From Amycolatopsis sp. DSM 110486 (GTDB lineage: Bacteria; Actinomycetota; Actinomycetes; Mycobacteriales; Pseudonocardiaceae): DNA of 64,000 bases. A program made the translations under genes and the position numbers. The notes beneath the pieces were generated by a model. That model saw nothing but the letters and a program-made list of their open reading frames with translations. It ran no database searches and was not told the DNA's origin. Shown in pieces: positions 33,485-42,487 of this stretch (its first letter is position 1; each line of letters begins with the position of its first letter). The DNA is taken from positions 6,813,001 through 6,877,000 of the forward strand of contig NZ_CP080519.1 in the NCBI RefSeq assembly GCF_019468465.1, given 5' to 3'.

Positions 33485-35082
33485 CCGCATTGAGGTCTGT
33501 CGTGGACACACGGGCCGGCGAGTTCGCCGCGAACCGCGAGTCCATGCTCGAGAAGCTCGCCGAGATCGACGCCGAGCACGCCAAGGCCGTGGCCGGCGGC
33601 GGCGAGAAGTACGTGGAGCGTCACCGCAAGCGCGGCAAGCTCCTGGCCCGCGAACGGATCGAGCTGCTGATCGACGAGGACTCGCCGTTCCTGGAGCTCT
33701 CGCCGCTGGCCGCGTGGGGCTCGGACTACCGCGTGGGCGCGAGCGTGATCACCGGCATCGGCGTGGTCGAGGGCGTGGAGTGCCTGATCTCCGCGAACGA
33801 CCCGACGGTCAAGGGTGGCGCGAGCAACCCGTGGACCACCAAGAAGAGCTTCCGTGCAGCCGACATCGCGGCGCAGAACCGCCTGCCGGTGATCAACCTC
33901 GTCGAGTCCGGCGGCGCGGACCTGCCGACGCAGAAGGAGATCTTCATCCCCGGCGGGCGGATCTTCCGCGACCTCACGCGGTCTTCGGCCGCGAAGGTAC
34001 CCACCGTGGCGCTGGTCTTCGGCAACTCGACCGCCGGCGGCGCGTACCTGCCGGGCATGTCCGACTACGTCGTGATGGTCAAGGAACGCGCGAAGGTGTT
34101 CCTCGGCGGGCCGCCGCTGGTGAAGATGGCGACCGGCGAGGAGTCCGACGACGAGTCGCTGGGCGGCGCCGAGATGCACGCCCGCACGTCGGGCCTGGCC
34201 GACTACCTCGCGGCCGACGAGCAGGACGCGATCCGGCTGGGCCGCAGTATCATCAAGCGGCTCAACTGGCACAAGAAGGGGCCGGCGCCTCGGACCGGGT
34301 ACGCCGAGCCGCTGTTCGATCCCGAGGACCTGCTCGGCATCGTGCCGAGTGATCTCAAGGTGCCGTTCGACCCGCGCGAGGTGATCGCCCGCGTGGTCGA
34401 CGGGTCGGACTTCGACGAGTTCAAGCCGCTCTACGGGTCGAGCCTGACCACCGGGTGGGCGAACATCCACGGCTACCCCGTCGGCATCCTCGCCAACGCG
34501 CAGGGCGTGCTGTTCAGCGAGGAATCGCAGAAGGCCGCGCAGTTCATCCAGCTGGCCAACCAGATCGACACCCCGCTCGTCTTCCTGCACAACACCACCG
34601 GCTACATGGTCGGCAAGGAGTACGAGCAGGGCGGCATCATCAAGCACGGCGCGATGATGATCAACGCCGTGTCGAACTCCAAGGTGCCGCACCTGTCCGT
34701 CCTCATGGGATCGTCCTACGGCGCCGGGCACTACGGCATGTGCGGGCGCGCCTACGACCCGCGGTTCCTGTTCGCGTGGCCGAGCGCGAAGTCGGCCGTG
34801 ATGGGCCCGGCGCAGCTGGCCGGCGTGCTGTCCATTGTGGCCCGCGCGGCGGCCGCGAGCCGGGGGCAGGACTACAGCGAGGAGAACGACGCGGCGATGC
34901 GCGCCATGGTCGAGAACCAGATCGAGGCCGAGTCGATGCCCATGTTCCTCTCGGGCATGCTCTACGACGACGGCATCATCGACCCGCGCGACACCCGCAC
35001 GGTGCTCGGCCTGAGCCTGTCGGCGATCCACAACGGACCAGTGAAGGGCGCCGAGGGTGGCTTCGGCGTCTTCCGGATGTAG
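33481..35082 (+). CDS. Acyl-CoA carboxylase beta subunit (methylcrotonyl-/geranyl-CoA type)
   Basis: 533 aa, ATGA overlap with the previous gene. Carboxyltransferase signatures: KRGKLLARERIELLIDEDSPFLEL, FGNSTAGGAYLPGMSDYVV, KVFLGGPPLVKMATGE, FLHNTTGYMVG, SYGAGHYGMCGRAYDPRFLFAWP. These resemble MccB/AtuC/LiuB rather than propionyl-CoA carboxylase. It transfers CO2 from biotin to the gamma carbon of a 3-methyl-2-enoyl-CoA. Partner: the alpha subunit directly downstream. Confidence 0.92.
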   Translation: MTALRSVVDTRAGEFAANRESMLEKLAEIDAEHAKAVAGGGEKYVERHRKRGKLLARERIELLIDEDSPFLELSPLAAWGSDYRVGASVITGIGVVEGVECLISANDPTVKGGASNPWTTKKSFRAADIAAQNRLPVINLVESGGADLPTQKEIFIPGGRIFRDLTRSSAAKVPTVALVFGNSTAGGAYLPGMSDYVVMVKERAKVFLGGPPLVKMATGEESDDESLGGAEMHARTSGLADYLAADEQDAIRLGRSIIKRLNWHKKGPAPRTGYAEPLFDPEDLLGIVPSDLKVPFDPREVIARVVDGSDFDEFKPLYGSSLTTGWANIHGYPVGILANAQGVLFSEESQKAAQFIQLANQIDTPLVFLHNTTGYMVGKEYEQGGIIKHGAMMINAVSNSKVPHLSVLMGSSYGAGHYGMCGRAYDPRFLFAWPSAKSAVMGPAQLAGVLSIVARAAAASRGQDYSEENDAAMRAMVENQIEAESMPMFLSGMLYDDGIIDPRDTRTVLGLSLSAIHNGPVKGAEGGFGVFRM

Positions 35083-35092
35083 GGGTGCAGTC

Positions 35093-37060
35093 GTGATCCA
35101 CAACCTGCTGGTCGCCAACCGCGGCGAGATCGCCCGCCGCGTTTTCCGCAGCTGCCGCGACGCCGGCATCGGCACGACGGCCGTGTTCTCCGACGCCGAC
35201 GCCGCGGCCCCGCACACGCGCGAGGCCGACGTCGCGGTCCGGCTGCCGGGAGACGCGCCGGGAGAGACGTACCTGCGCGCGGAGCTGATCGTGAAGGCCG
35301 CGGCCGACGCGGGCGCCGACGCCGTGCACCCGGGCTACGGGTTCCTGTCGGAGAACGCCGCGTTCGCGCGGGCCGTGCTCGACGCCGGGCTCACGTGGGT
35401 CGGCCCGCCGCCCGCCGCGATCGAGACGATGGGCTCCAAAGTGGAGTCGAAGCGGATCATGGCCGCCGCCGGTGTGCCGGTGCTGTCCGAACTGGACCCC
35501 AGTCAAGTCGGCGACGCCGATCTGCCGTTGCTGGTCAAGGCTTCCGCAGGCGGCGGCGGTCGCGGTATGCGGGTGGTCCGGGAGGTGAGTGAGCTCGCCG
35601 AGGCCGTCGAGAGCGCCCGGGCCGAGGCCGGTTCCGCGTTCGGGGACCCGACGGTGTTCTGCGAGCGTTACCTCGAGACGGGCCGCCACATCGAGGTGCA
35701 GGTGCTCGCCGACAGCCACGGCACGGTGTGGGCGGTGGGGGAGCGCGAGTGCTCCATCCAGCGCCGGCACCAGAAGGTGGTGGAGGAAGCGCCGTCGCCG
35801 TTCGTCGACGACGCCATGCGCGCGGAGCTGTTCGACGCGGCGCGCAAGGCCGCGTTGGCCATCGACTACGTCGGCGCGGGCACGGTGGAGTTCCTCGCCG
35901 GGCCGGACGGTCGGTTCTACTTCCTGGAGATGAACACCCGCCTGCAGGTGGAGCACCCGGTGACCGAGAACGTCACCGGCCTCGACCTCGTGGCGCTGCA
36001 GCTTTCCGTGGCCCAGGGCGCGAAGCTGCCGCCGGAACCGCCTGCGCCGCAAGGGCATTCGATCGAGGTCCGCCTCTACGCCGAAGACCCTGCCGCGGGT
36101 TGGCAACCGCAGAGCGGCACGCTGCACACCTTCGAGGTGCCCGGCGTCGACCGCGAGTTCACACACGGCGCGGGGCTGCGGCTCGACTCCGGCGTGGAGA
36201 GCGGGTCCGTCGTCGGCGTGCACTACGACCCGATGCTCGCCAAGGTCATCACGTGGGCGCCGACGCGCGACGAGGCCGCCCGCCGGCTCGCCACCGCGCT
36301 GGCCGGGGCGAAGATCCACGGCGTGGTCACCAACCGCGACCTGCTCGTGAACATCCTGCGCCACGACGCTTTCCTCGCGGGCGAGACCGACACGGCGTTC
36401 TTCGACCGCCATGGCCTCGGCACGCTCGCGAAGCCGCTGGTCAGCGGTGACGGGGAAAAGCTCTCCGCGCTCGCCGCCGCACTGGCCGGCGCCGCGGGCA
36501 ACCGCGCGGCCGCGACCACTCTGGGCCGTCTGCCCAGTGGCTGGCGCAACGTGCGTTCGGTGGGGCAGCGCAAGGTTTTCACGCGCGGGGACACGACCCA
36601 CGAGGTCCTGTACTCGCTCACCCGGGACGGCCTGCGGGCCGAGGGGCACGACGACGTGCGGCTGGTCTCGGCGGAGCCGGGCCGGGTAGTGCTCGACGTG
36701 GCGGGTGTGCGACGCACGTTTACCGTCGCGCGGCACGGCGAAAAGTCCTTTGTCGACTCCGCGCTCGGCTCGGTGGCGTTCACGGCGGAGCCGCGGTTCG
36801 CGGACCCGTCGGCGGCGCTGGCGGCGGGCTCGCTCGTCGCGCCGATGCCGGGCACGATCGTGCGGCTGGCGGTGGGCGTGGGCGACGCCGTGGCGGCGGG
36901 GGATCCGCTGCTGTGGCTGGAGGCGATGAAGATGGAACACCGGATCGCGGCCCCCGCCGACGGCGTGGTCACCGAGCTGCCGGTGAAGGTCGGGTTGCAG
37001 GTCGAGGTCGGCACGATTCTGGCTGTGGTGGGAGAAGCTGTGGTGGGAGAACGAGCATGA
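35093..37060 (+). CDS. Acyl-CoA carboxylase alpha subunit: biotin carboxylase plus BCCP
   Basis: 655 aa from GTG 35093, 10 bases after the beta-subunit stop. Biotin carboxylase domain about 1-445: NLLVANRGEIARRVFR, HPGYGFLSENAAFA, KASAGGGGRGMRVV (ATP grasp), EMNTRLQVEHPVTE. A linker follows, then a C-terminal biotinyl domain with LEAMKMEH; Lys613 is the biotin site. Together with the beta subunit it forms a 3-methylcrotonyl- or geranyl-CoA-type carboxylase. Confidence 0.93.
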   Translation: MIHNLLVANRGEIARRVFRSCRDAGIGTTAVFSDADAAAPHTREADVAVRLPGDAPGETYLRAELIVKAAADAGADAVHPGYGFLSENAAFARAVLDAGLTWVGPPPAAIETMGSKVESKRIMAAAGVPVLSELDPSQVGDADLPLLVKASAGGGGRGMRVVREVSELAEAVESARAEAGSAFGDPTVFCERYLETGRHIEVQVLADSHGTVWAVGERECSIQRRHQKVVEEAPSPFVDDAMRAELFDAARKAALAIDYVGAGTVEFLAGPDGRFYFLEMNTRLQVEHPVTENVTGLDLVALQLSVAQGAKLPPEPPAPQGHSIEVRLYAEDPAAGWQPQSGTLHTFEVPGVDREFTHGAGLRLDSGVESGSVVGVHYDPMLAKVITWAPTRDEAARRLATALAGAKIHGVVTNRDLLVNILRHDAFLAGETDTAFFDRHGLGTLAKPLVSGDGEKLSALAAALAGAAGNRAAATTLGRLPSGWRNVRSVGQRKVFTRGDTTHEVLYSLTRDGLRAEGHDDVRLVSAEPGRVVLDVAGVRRTFTVARHGEKSFVDSALGSVAFTAEPRFADPSAALAAGSLVAPMPGTIVRLAVGVGDAVAAGDPLLWLEAMKMEHRIAAPADGVVTELPVKVGLQVEVGTILAVVGEAVVGERA

Positions 37061-38223
37061 ACGCGATGAACTTCGTCGAGCCCGAGGAGCGCGTGGCGCT
37101 GCGCAAGGCGGCTTCGGAACTGGCGCGCAAGTACGGGCACGAGTACTACTCGAAGAAGGCCCGCTCGGGCGAGAAGACCGTCGAACTGTGGGACGAGGCC
37201 GGCCGGCTCGGTTACCTCGGCGTGAACCTGCCCGAGGAGTACGGCGGCGGCGGTGCGGGCATCGCCGACCTCGCCGCGGTGCTGGAGGAGTTCGCGGCCG
37301 CGGGTTCGCCGTTGCTGCTGATGGTCGTCTCTCCGGCGATCTGCGGCACGGTGATCTCGCGCTTCGGCACGGACGAGCAGAAGAAGCAGTGGCTGCCGGG
37401 AATTTCCGACGGCAGCAAAAAGATGGTCTTCGCCATCACCGAGCCCGACGCCGGGTCCAACTCGCACAAGATCACCACCACCGCGCGCCGCGACGGCAGT
37501 GATTGGGTCCTGAGCGGACGGAAGGTGTTCATCTCCGGCGTCGACGAGGCCGACGCGGTGCTCGTGGTCGGGCGCACGGAGGACGCGAAGTCGGGCCGCC
37601 TCAAGCCCGCGCTCTACATCGTGCCCACCGACACCCCGGGCTTCGAGTTCAAGCAGATCGAGATGGATCTGGTCTCGCCGGAGAAGCAGTTCGGCCTGTT
37701 CCTCGACGACGTCCACCTGCCGGCCGAAGCGCTGGTGGGGGAGGAGGGCGCGGCGATCGCGCAGCTGTTCGCGGGCCTGAACCCCGAACGCATCATGGGC
37801 GCGTCGTTCTCGCTCGGCACCGCTCGCTACGCGCTCGACAAAGCCGTAGCGTACGCCAACGAGCGCCAGGTGTGGGGCGCGCCGATCGGCTCTCACCAGG
37901 GGCTGGCGCACCCGCTGGCGCAGATCAAGATCGAGCTGGAGCTGGCGAAGCTGATGACGCAGAAGGCGGCTTCCCTCTACGACTCCGGGGACGACTTCGC
38001 GTCGGGCGAGTCGGCCAACATGGCCAAGTACGCCGCCGCGGAGGCCGCGATCCACGCCGTGGACCAGGCCGTGCAGACGCACGGCGGCAACGGGCTCGCG
38101 ACCGAGTACGGCCTCGGCACGCTCGTGACCGCGGTGCGGCTCGGGCGGATCGCGCCGGTGAGCCGCGAGATGGTGCTCAACTTCGTCGGGCAGCACACCC
38201 TCGGGCTGCCGAAGTCCTATTAG
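37057..38223 (+). CDS. Acyl-CoA dehydrogenase (second copy)
   Basis: 388 aa, ATGA overlap with the alpha subunit. VFAITEPDAGSNSHKITTTA, VFISGVDEADAVLVVGR, NERQVWGAPIGSHQGLAHPLAQIKIELELAKLM and QTHGGNGLATEYGLG are acyl-CoA dehydrogenase landmarks. Sequence differs clearly from the first copy, so it probably acts on a different intermediate of the same route (compare AtuD and LiuA). Confidence 0.9.
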   Translation: MNAMNFVEPEERVALRKAASELARKYGHEYYSKKARSGEKTVELWDEAGRLGYLGVNLPEEYGGGGAGIADLAAVLEEFAAAGSPLLLMVVSPAICGTVISRFGTDEQKKQWLPGISDGSKKMVFAITEPDAGSNSHKITTTARRDGSDWVLSGRKVFISGVDEADAVLVVGRTEDAKSGRLKPALYIVPTDTPGFEFKQIEMDLVSPEKQFGLFLDDVHLPAEALVGEEGAAIAQLFAGLNPERIMGASFSLGTARYALDKAVAYANERQVWGAPIGSHQGLAHPLAQIKIELELAKLMTQKAASLYDSGDDFASGESANMAKYAAAEAAIHAVDQAVQTHGGNGLATEYGLGTLVTAVRLGRIAPVSREMVLNFVGQHTLGLPKSY

Positions 38224-38231
38224 GAGTGAGT

Positions 38232-39080
38232 GTGTCTGAGAAGACTGAGAGGTCTCTGGCGGGCCGCACGATCATCATGTCCGGCGGCAGCCGCGGCATC
38301 GGCGAGGCGATCGCCCTGCGCGCGGCCGCCGACGGCGCGAACGTGGCTCTGCTGGCCAAGACCGCCGAACCGCACCCGAAGCTGCCCGGCACGATCTACA
38401 CCGCGGCCGAGGCCATCGAGAAGGCCGGCGGCAAGGCGCTGCCCATCCTCGGCGACGTCCGCGACGACGAGGGCGTGGCCGCCGCGGTGGCGAAGACCGT
38501 CGAGCAGTTCGGCGGCATCGACATCGTGGTGAACAACGCGAGCGCGATCGACCTCACGCCCACCGAGCAGGTGAGCATGAAACGCTACGACCTGATGCAG
38601 GACATCAACGCGCGCGGCACTTTCCTGCTGTCCAAGCTGGCCATCCCGCACCTGCGCAAGTCGGCCAACCCGCACGTGCTCACGCTGTCGCCGCCGATCA
38701 GCCTCGACGAGAAGTGGTTCACGGCCGGGCACCTCGCGTACAGCATCGCGAAGTACTCGATGAGCCTCGTGACCGTCGGGCTCGCGGCGGAGCTGAGGAA
38801 GGACGGCATCGCGGCGAACTCGCTGTGGCCGCGCACCACGATCGACACCGCGGCGATCCGCAACGTCGTGGGCGCGGAGCTGGCCGACCGCAGCCGCACG
38901 CCGGAGATCATGGCCGACGCCGCGTACGCGATCCTCACCCGGCCCAGCCGCTCGACGACCGGCAACTTCTTCCTGGACGATGAGGTGCTCGCGGCCGAGG
39001 GCGTCACTGATCTGTCGAAGTACCGGATCGGGTCGTCGGAAGCGGACCTGCAGCTCGACTTCTGGGTCGATCCGGCCTGA
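38232..39080 (+). CDS. Short-chain dehydrogenase (HSDL2/AtuG-like)
   Basis: 282 aa from GTG with AGGAG 5 bases upstream. Cofactor loop IIMSGGSRGIGEAIALR, NNASAIDL, then LTLSPPISLDEKWFTAGHLAYSIAKYSMSL with the YxxxK pair; the extra residues between S and Y and the long C-terminal tail are typical of the HSDL2 subgroup, whose Pseudomonas member AtuG is in citronellol catabolism. Probably NAD(P)-linked on a CoA ester or alcohol. Confidence 0.86.
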   Translation: MSEKTERSLAGRTIIMSGGSRGIGEAIALRAAADGANVALLAKTAEPHPKLPGTIYTAAEAIEKAGGKALPILGDVRDDEGVAAAVAKTVEQFGGIDIVVNNASAIDLTPTEQVSMKRYDLMQDINARGTFLLSKLAIPHLRKSANPHVLTLSPPISLDEKWFTAGHLAYSIAKYSMSLVTVGLAAELRKDGIAANSLWPRTTIDTAAIRNVVGAELADRSRTPEIMADAAYAILTRPSRSTTGNFFLDDEVLAAEGVTDLSKYRIGSSEADLQLDFWVDPA

Positions 39081-39685
39081 TGCTCCGGGAACCGCAGCAG
39101 GAGCGCAGCCGCACCACTCGCCGGCGGCTGATCGAGGCCGCGATGGACTGCATCGGCGAGCGGGGCTGGCACGGCGTCACGGTGGCCGTGATCGCCGAAC
39201 GCGCCGGCGTGTCGCGCGGCGCCGCGCAGCACCACTTCCCGACGCGCGAGGACCTCGTCGCGGCGGCCGTGGAGCTGCTCGGCGAGTCGCAGATCACCGA
39301 GCTGCGGACGAAGGCCGACAGCCTGCCGACGGGCGCGTCGCGGATCTTCGGGGTGGTGGAGATGGTGCTCAACCTCTACACCGGACCCCTGTTCCGTGCC
39401 GCGCTGCAGCTGTGGGCCGTGGCCTCCAGCGACGAACAGCTGAGGTCGACGCTGGTGCCGCTCGAGGCGCGCGTCGGCCGCGAGGCGCACCGCGTGACGG
39501 TGGAGCTGCTGGGCGTCGACGAGGCGAAGCCAGGGGTCCGCGAGCTGGTCCAGGCCACCCTGGACCTGGCCCGCGGCCTCGGCCTCGCCAACCTGCTGAC
39601 CGACGACACCCGCCGCCGGCGCCAGATCGTGCGGGAGTGGGCCCACACTCTGGAGACGCGACTGTCCGGAACCGGCGAGGCCTAG
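39080..39685 (+). CDS. TetR family regulator of the AtuA-like operon
   Basis: 201 aa; its ATG shares one base with the SDR stop (TGATG). HTH: RRRLIEAAMDCIGERGWHGVTV, IAERAGVSRGAAQHHFPTREDLV. C-terminal ligand domain is helical. Being last in the operon it may regulate its own cluster, possibly sensing an acyl-CoA; the target operator was not proven. Confidence 0.87.
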   Translation: MLREPQQERSRTTRRRLIEAAMDCIGERGWHGVTVAVIAERAGVSRGAAQHHFPTREDLVAAAVELLGESQITELRTKADSLPTGASRIFGVVEMVLNLYTGPLFRAALQLWAVASSDEQLRSTLVPLEARVGREAHRVTVELLGVDEAKPGVRELVQATLDLARGLGLANLLTDDTRRRRQIVREWAHTLETRLSGTGEA

Positions 39686-39789
39686 TGAACGTCACAACTT
39701 CGGCCTAATACGATGTGGTTGTTAACACATTCGGCCCAACGGACGATGACTCCGAGTAAGTGGCTCCACCAGGAAGAAGGTCGGTACCG

Positions 39790-40056
39790 GTGTCCGGTTC
39801 AGAAGACGCGGCAGTCGAGCTGACGCACCGCGCGATGGCGATGCTCAGGGCGGTCGCCGCCCACCGCGCGGAGATGACCACGAGCAGCGAGCCCGACCTC
39901 TTCATCGACGGTTTCGCTTGCTGCGACCAGATGACCGCCCACAACCTCGCACACGGCGGCTACATCCGCCCCGCCGTGCAGGACGCCGCGGGCCGCGTGC
40001 CCGCCGAGCTGACCGAGGCCGGGCACGCCGCGCTGGAGATCACCGTCGCCGCCTGA
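39790..40056 (+). CDS. Small conserved hypothetical protein
   Basis: 88 aa from GTG 39790, with AGGAAGAAGG 9 bases upstream (GTG 39760 is an alternative). Contents: AAVELTHRAMAMLRAVAAHRAEMTTSSEPDLFIDGFACCDQMTAHNLAHGGYI; one CC pair and no known motif. Possibly lineage-restricted. A promoter-like TTGTTAACA stretch lies upstream near 39719. Function unknown. Confidence 0.6.
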   Translation: MSGSEDAAVELTHRAMAMLRAVAAHRAEMTTSSEPDLFIDGFACCDQMTAHNLAHGGYIRPAVQDAAGRVPAELTEAGHAALEITVAA

Positions 40057-40436
40057 GTCGACCACGCGGTCTCGCGAACGGGTGAAGGTTTCGCTTGCCC
40101 GTTCGGGTGACCCTTCGGCTCGGGTCGGTGCCCCTGGCCTGGGGTCGGGCTTGCGTGTGAGTGGTCCGGTCGTGACCCTCGCACGGTGAGGTTCAACCAC
40201 CGCGCCGCCAGCCGCAGTTGCTCGCGGATTTCGCGCGTGACCAGCCGGTTCTTGCACCGGTTCCGGGGCGCATATCGCTGGTCCGGTCGGGCCCTCGGGT
40301 AGCGAGGTCGAACCACGCCGCCTCGGCTACGTGCGGGCTTGCCTCGCGAATCGGCTTCACACCGCGCGCTGGTGGTCCAGGCCCCTGCCCTCGGCCGATG
40401 AGGTCGGACCACCTCGCCCGCGGTAGGACTCCGCCG
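40057..40436. repeat. Gap with three related hairpin repeats
   Basis: No gene. Three copies of a roughly 40-base unit occur at 40161-40200, 40278-40316 and 40372-40412. Each runs TGGTCC...CCCTCG...GAGGT(C/T)...ACCAC and can fold with GTGGTCC/GGACCAC-type outer and CCCTCG/GAGG inner pairing. Copies 1 and 3 are preceded by GGGCTTGC. Looks like a dispersed intergenic stem-loop family rather than CRISPR, because spacing and sequence vary. Confidence 0.6.
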
Positions 40437-41321
40437 TCAGAGCTGCGAGCGGATCTCGCCCGCTCGCGCCGTCACGGTGTCGAGGACGCGTTTCGCCGCC
40501 TCCAGGTCCTCAGGGGCGATGCCCGCGAACAGTCGATCGCCGGCCGCGGTCGAGTCCGCCGTCAGGCGTTCGACCAGGTCCCGCGTTGCCGGGGTGACGT
40601 CGACGACGTCCCCACTGGTCAGCCGACCCGCCGACACGAGCCGGTCCACCACCGAGCGCACCACCTCGGCGGGCGCGACGGCCGTCGCCGCGATGGTCTC
40701 CACCAAGGTGTCGGCGGGCTGGGCGCCATTGGCCACCGTCCGCAGGACCACGTATTCGGTGAAGTCCAGACCTTCGCGGTCCAGTAGCGCGGTGAGCAGG
40801 GAACGAGACGCCGCGGCGGCCAGGTTCAGGTCGCGGCCGCCGACGGCACGGGCTGTGGTCATGGTCTTCTCGCTTCCGGTGGGGTCCTCACCCAGCAGCG
40901 TCTGCAGGGTGTGTCGGAACCGGCGGGTCCGCGCGCTGCGGGAGCCGCCGAGGTCCGCCGTGAGCTCCTCGTGCAGGTCGCGCACGAGGGCGATCGCCTC
41001 GGTGATCACCTCGTGGCCCCGGGCGGTGAGGTCGAGCCGCACCGCGCGCGGGTCGTCCGGGTCCGGGGGACGGGTGACGAGGCCGGCCTGTTCGAGCGCC
41101 CGCGCCAGCTTCGACACGTGCAGCGCCTCGAGTCCCGTGTGGTCGGCCAGTTCGCGCTGGCTCGGCCGGACCCCGCGCACCACGAGGCCGGTGAGCGTCG
41201 CCAGCAGCGAGTACTGGGCGTGGGTCAGGCCGAGCGGCTTCACGGTCCGGTCGACGGCCGCCCGCCACTTCATGGACAGCCGCCACACGAGGTGACCGGT
41301 GGTCGGGTTCTCGAGGCGCAT
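40437..41321 (-). CDS. Tandem MarR-type regulator
   Basis: 294 aa, about twice the usual MarR length. Residues 1-140 are a normal MarR: GLTHAQYSLLATLTGL, RPSQRELADHTGLEALHVSKLARALEQAGLVTR, wing PDPDDPRAVRLDLTARG. Residues 155-294 repeat the pattern weakly: FTEYVVLRTVANG, VETIAATAVAPAEVVRSVVDRLVSAGRLTSGDVVDVTPATR. An internal Met (TMTTARAV) might mark an old gene boundary. A single polypeptide could bind DNA as a pseudo-dimer. A direct repeat lies just upstream of the start. Confidence 0.8.
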   Translation of the reverse strand: MRLENPTTGHLVWRLSMKWRAAVDRTVKPLGLTHAQYSLLATLTGLVVRGVRPSQRELADHTGLEALHVSKLARALEQAGLVTRPPDPDDPRAVRLDLTARGHEVITEAIALVRDLHEELTADLGGSRSARTRRFRHTLQTLLGEDPTGSEKTMTTARAVGGRDLNLAAAASRSLLTALLDREGLDFTEYVVLRTVANGAQPADTLVETIAATAVAPAEVVRSVVDRLVSAGRLTSGDVVDVTPATRDLVERLTADSTAAGDRLFAGIAPEDLEAAKRVLDTVTARAGEIRSQL

Positions 41322-41333
41322 GAAAGATAATGT

Positions 41334-41361
41334 ACATGGATACTATGTCCATGGCTACTAT
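41334..41361. promoter_or_regulatory. Direct repeat CATGGMTACTAT, likely operator
   Basis: ACATGGATACTAT (41334-41346) and CCATGGCTACTAT (41349-41361) are 15 bases apart, 13 bases upstream of the tandem MarR start and overlapping its probable promoter. A direct rather than inverted repeat may suit a protein with two linked DNA-binding domains. Confidence 0.5.
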
Positions 41362-41373
41362 CGACCGGAAGAA

Positions 41374-41403
41374 ACGGGGATCCCGAAACCAAGGGATCCC
41401 CGT
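41374..41403 (-). terminator. Terminator after chitinase gene
   Basis: A perfect 11-bp stem (ACGGGGATCCC and complement) with an 8-nt loop; on the minus strand it is followed by TTCTTCC. It starts 11 bases beyond the chitinase stop. Confidence 0.8.
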
Positions 41404-41414
41404 CTTCAGGCAGC

Positions 41415-42374
41415 TCAGCCCTGGTACCCGGCCACGATCTTCGTGAACGCGTACTTCTCCTGGTCGATGCCGCTGCACTCGCCGCCGCCGCTGCAATCGC
41501 GGTTGGTGGCCCAGAACGTGAAGCGGCCGAGGTGGTGGCTCGAGGCGTAGTCGCGGATCGAGGTGAAGTTCGCGACGGACACGTTCTCGCCGGCGTTGTC
41601 GGTCTTGCCGTTCATCGACGACAGGCCGCTGTGCCGGTAGGCCTCGTCGTCGCTCCAGCCGAAAGCGGACTTCAGCTGGTCCTTCAAGCCGTCGACGGCC
41701 GACTTCGTCATCGCGGCCATGTCGCCGCCGTCGGAGAAGTCGAAGGGCATGACCGACCAGACGTCGACGTTCGCGCCGATCGCCTTGGCCTGCGTGATGA
41801 GGCGGCTGCCCCACTCGGTCGGGCCCTGCGGGCTCGTGCCCATCGTGATGACGACGCGCACGCCCGGGTTCTTCTGCTTGGTGATCTTCACTGCGTTCAG
41901 GATCCGGTCCTGCACCGTCGCGTTCTCGAACTCGTCGGTGTTCTCGATGTCGAGGTCGATCGCCTTGAGCTGATAGGCGTCGATCACCTTCTGGTACGCG
42001 CCGGCCAGGTCTTCCGGCGACCCGCACTGCGAGCCGAGCTTGGTGCCCGACCAGCCGCCGAACGACGGGATCACGTCGCCGCCGGCCGAGCGGATCTTCT
42101 GGATCAGGGCGGCATCCGAACCGTTCAGGTCGCGGTTGCCGTCCCACTTCGGGTTGCAGCCGCCGTCGGACAGCATGAAGGCCAGCGTGAACGCCTTCAC
42201 GCCGGTGGCCGACATGGCCGCAGCGGGGTCGGTCTGCCCGCCCCATTGGTACAGGTACGGCGAAGCGAGCACGGGGTCCGGCGCGGCCAGCGCCGACGGG
42301 GCGAGGCCGAGGGTGGTGGCCAGCGCGGCGCCCGCGGCGAGCGCGACGGTGGCCAGACGGCGCAGGGGTTTCAT
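41415..42374 (-). CDS. Secreted GH18 chitinase
   Basis: 319 aa from ATG 42374 with GGAGG RBS. Signal peptide about 1-31 (MKPLRRLATVALAAGAALAT, then LAPSALAA). GH18 barrel motifs: SFGGWSG near 104 and the catalytic DxxDxDxE strand IDLDIE with Asp140, Asp142 and Glu144. Single domain with no obvious chitin-binding module. It would cut chitin outside the cell. A dre-like palindrome lies in its promoter, linking it to GlcNAc-responsive DasR control. Confidence 0.92.
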   Translation of the reverse strand: MKPLRRLATVALAAGAALATTLGLAPSALAAPDPVLASPYLYQWGGQTDPAAAMSATGVKAFTLAFMLSDGGCNPKWDGNRDLNGSDAALIQKIRSAGGDVIPSFGGWSGTKLGSQCGSPEDLAGAYQKVIDAYQLKAIDLDIENTDEFENATVQDRILNAVKITKQKNPGVRVVITMGTSPQGPTEWGSRLITQAKAIGANVDVWSVMPFDFSDGGDMAAMTKSAVDGLKDQLKSAFGWSDDEAYRHSGLSSMNGKTDNAGENVSVANFTSIRDYASSHHLGRFTFWATNRDCSGGGECSGIDQEKYAFTKIVAGYQG

Positions 42375-42487
42375 TGGTCCTCCAACGTGGGACGCACGCG
42401 TGAGCGCGCTTGTGTGGAGCACCTCCGATGCTTGATGCGGCGGTATCAACTCAGAGGAGCACTCGGCAGGGATGTGTGCCCCGCCAC

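Noticed and set aside
33394..35217. 607-aa antisense frame over the carboxylase beta gene
   Set aside because: Shadow of a well-conserved gene; composition biased and no start context.
40161..40412. CRISPR array
   Set aside because: Only three imperfect units with unequal spacing (about 117 and 94 bases) and no unique spacers or cas genes.
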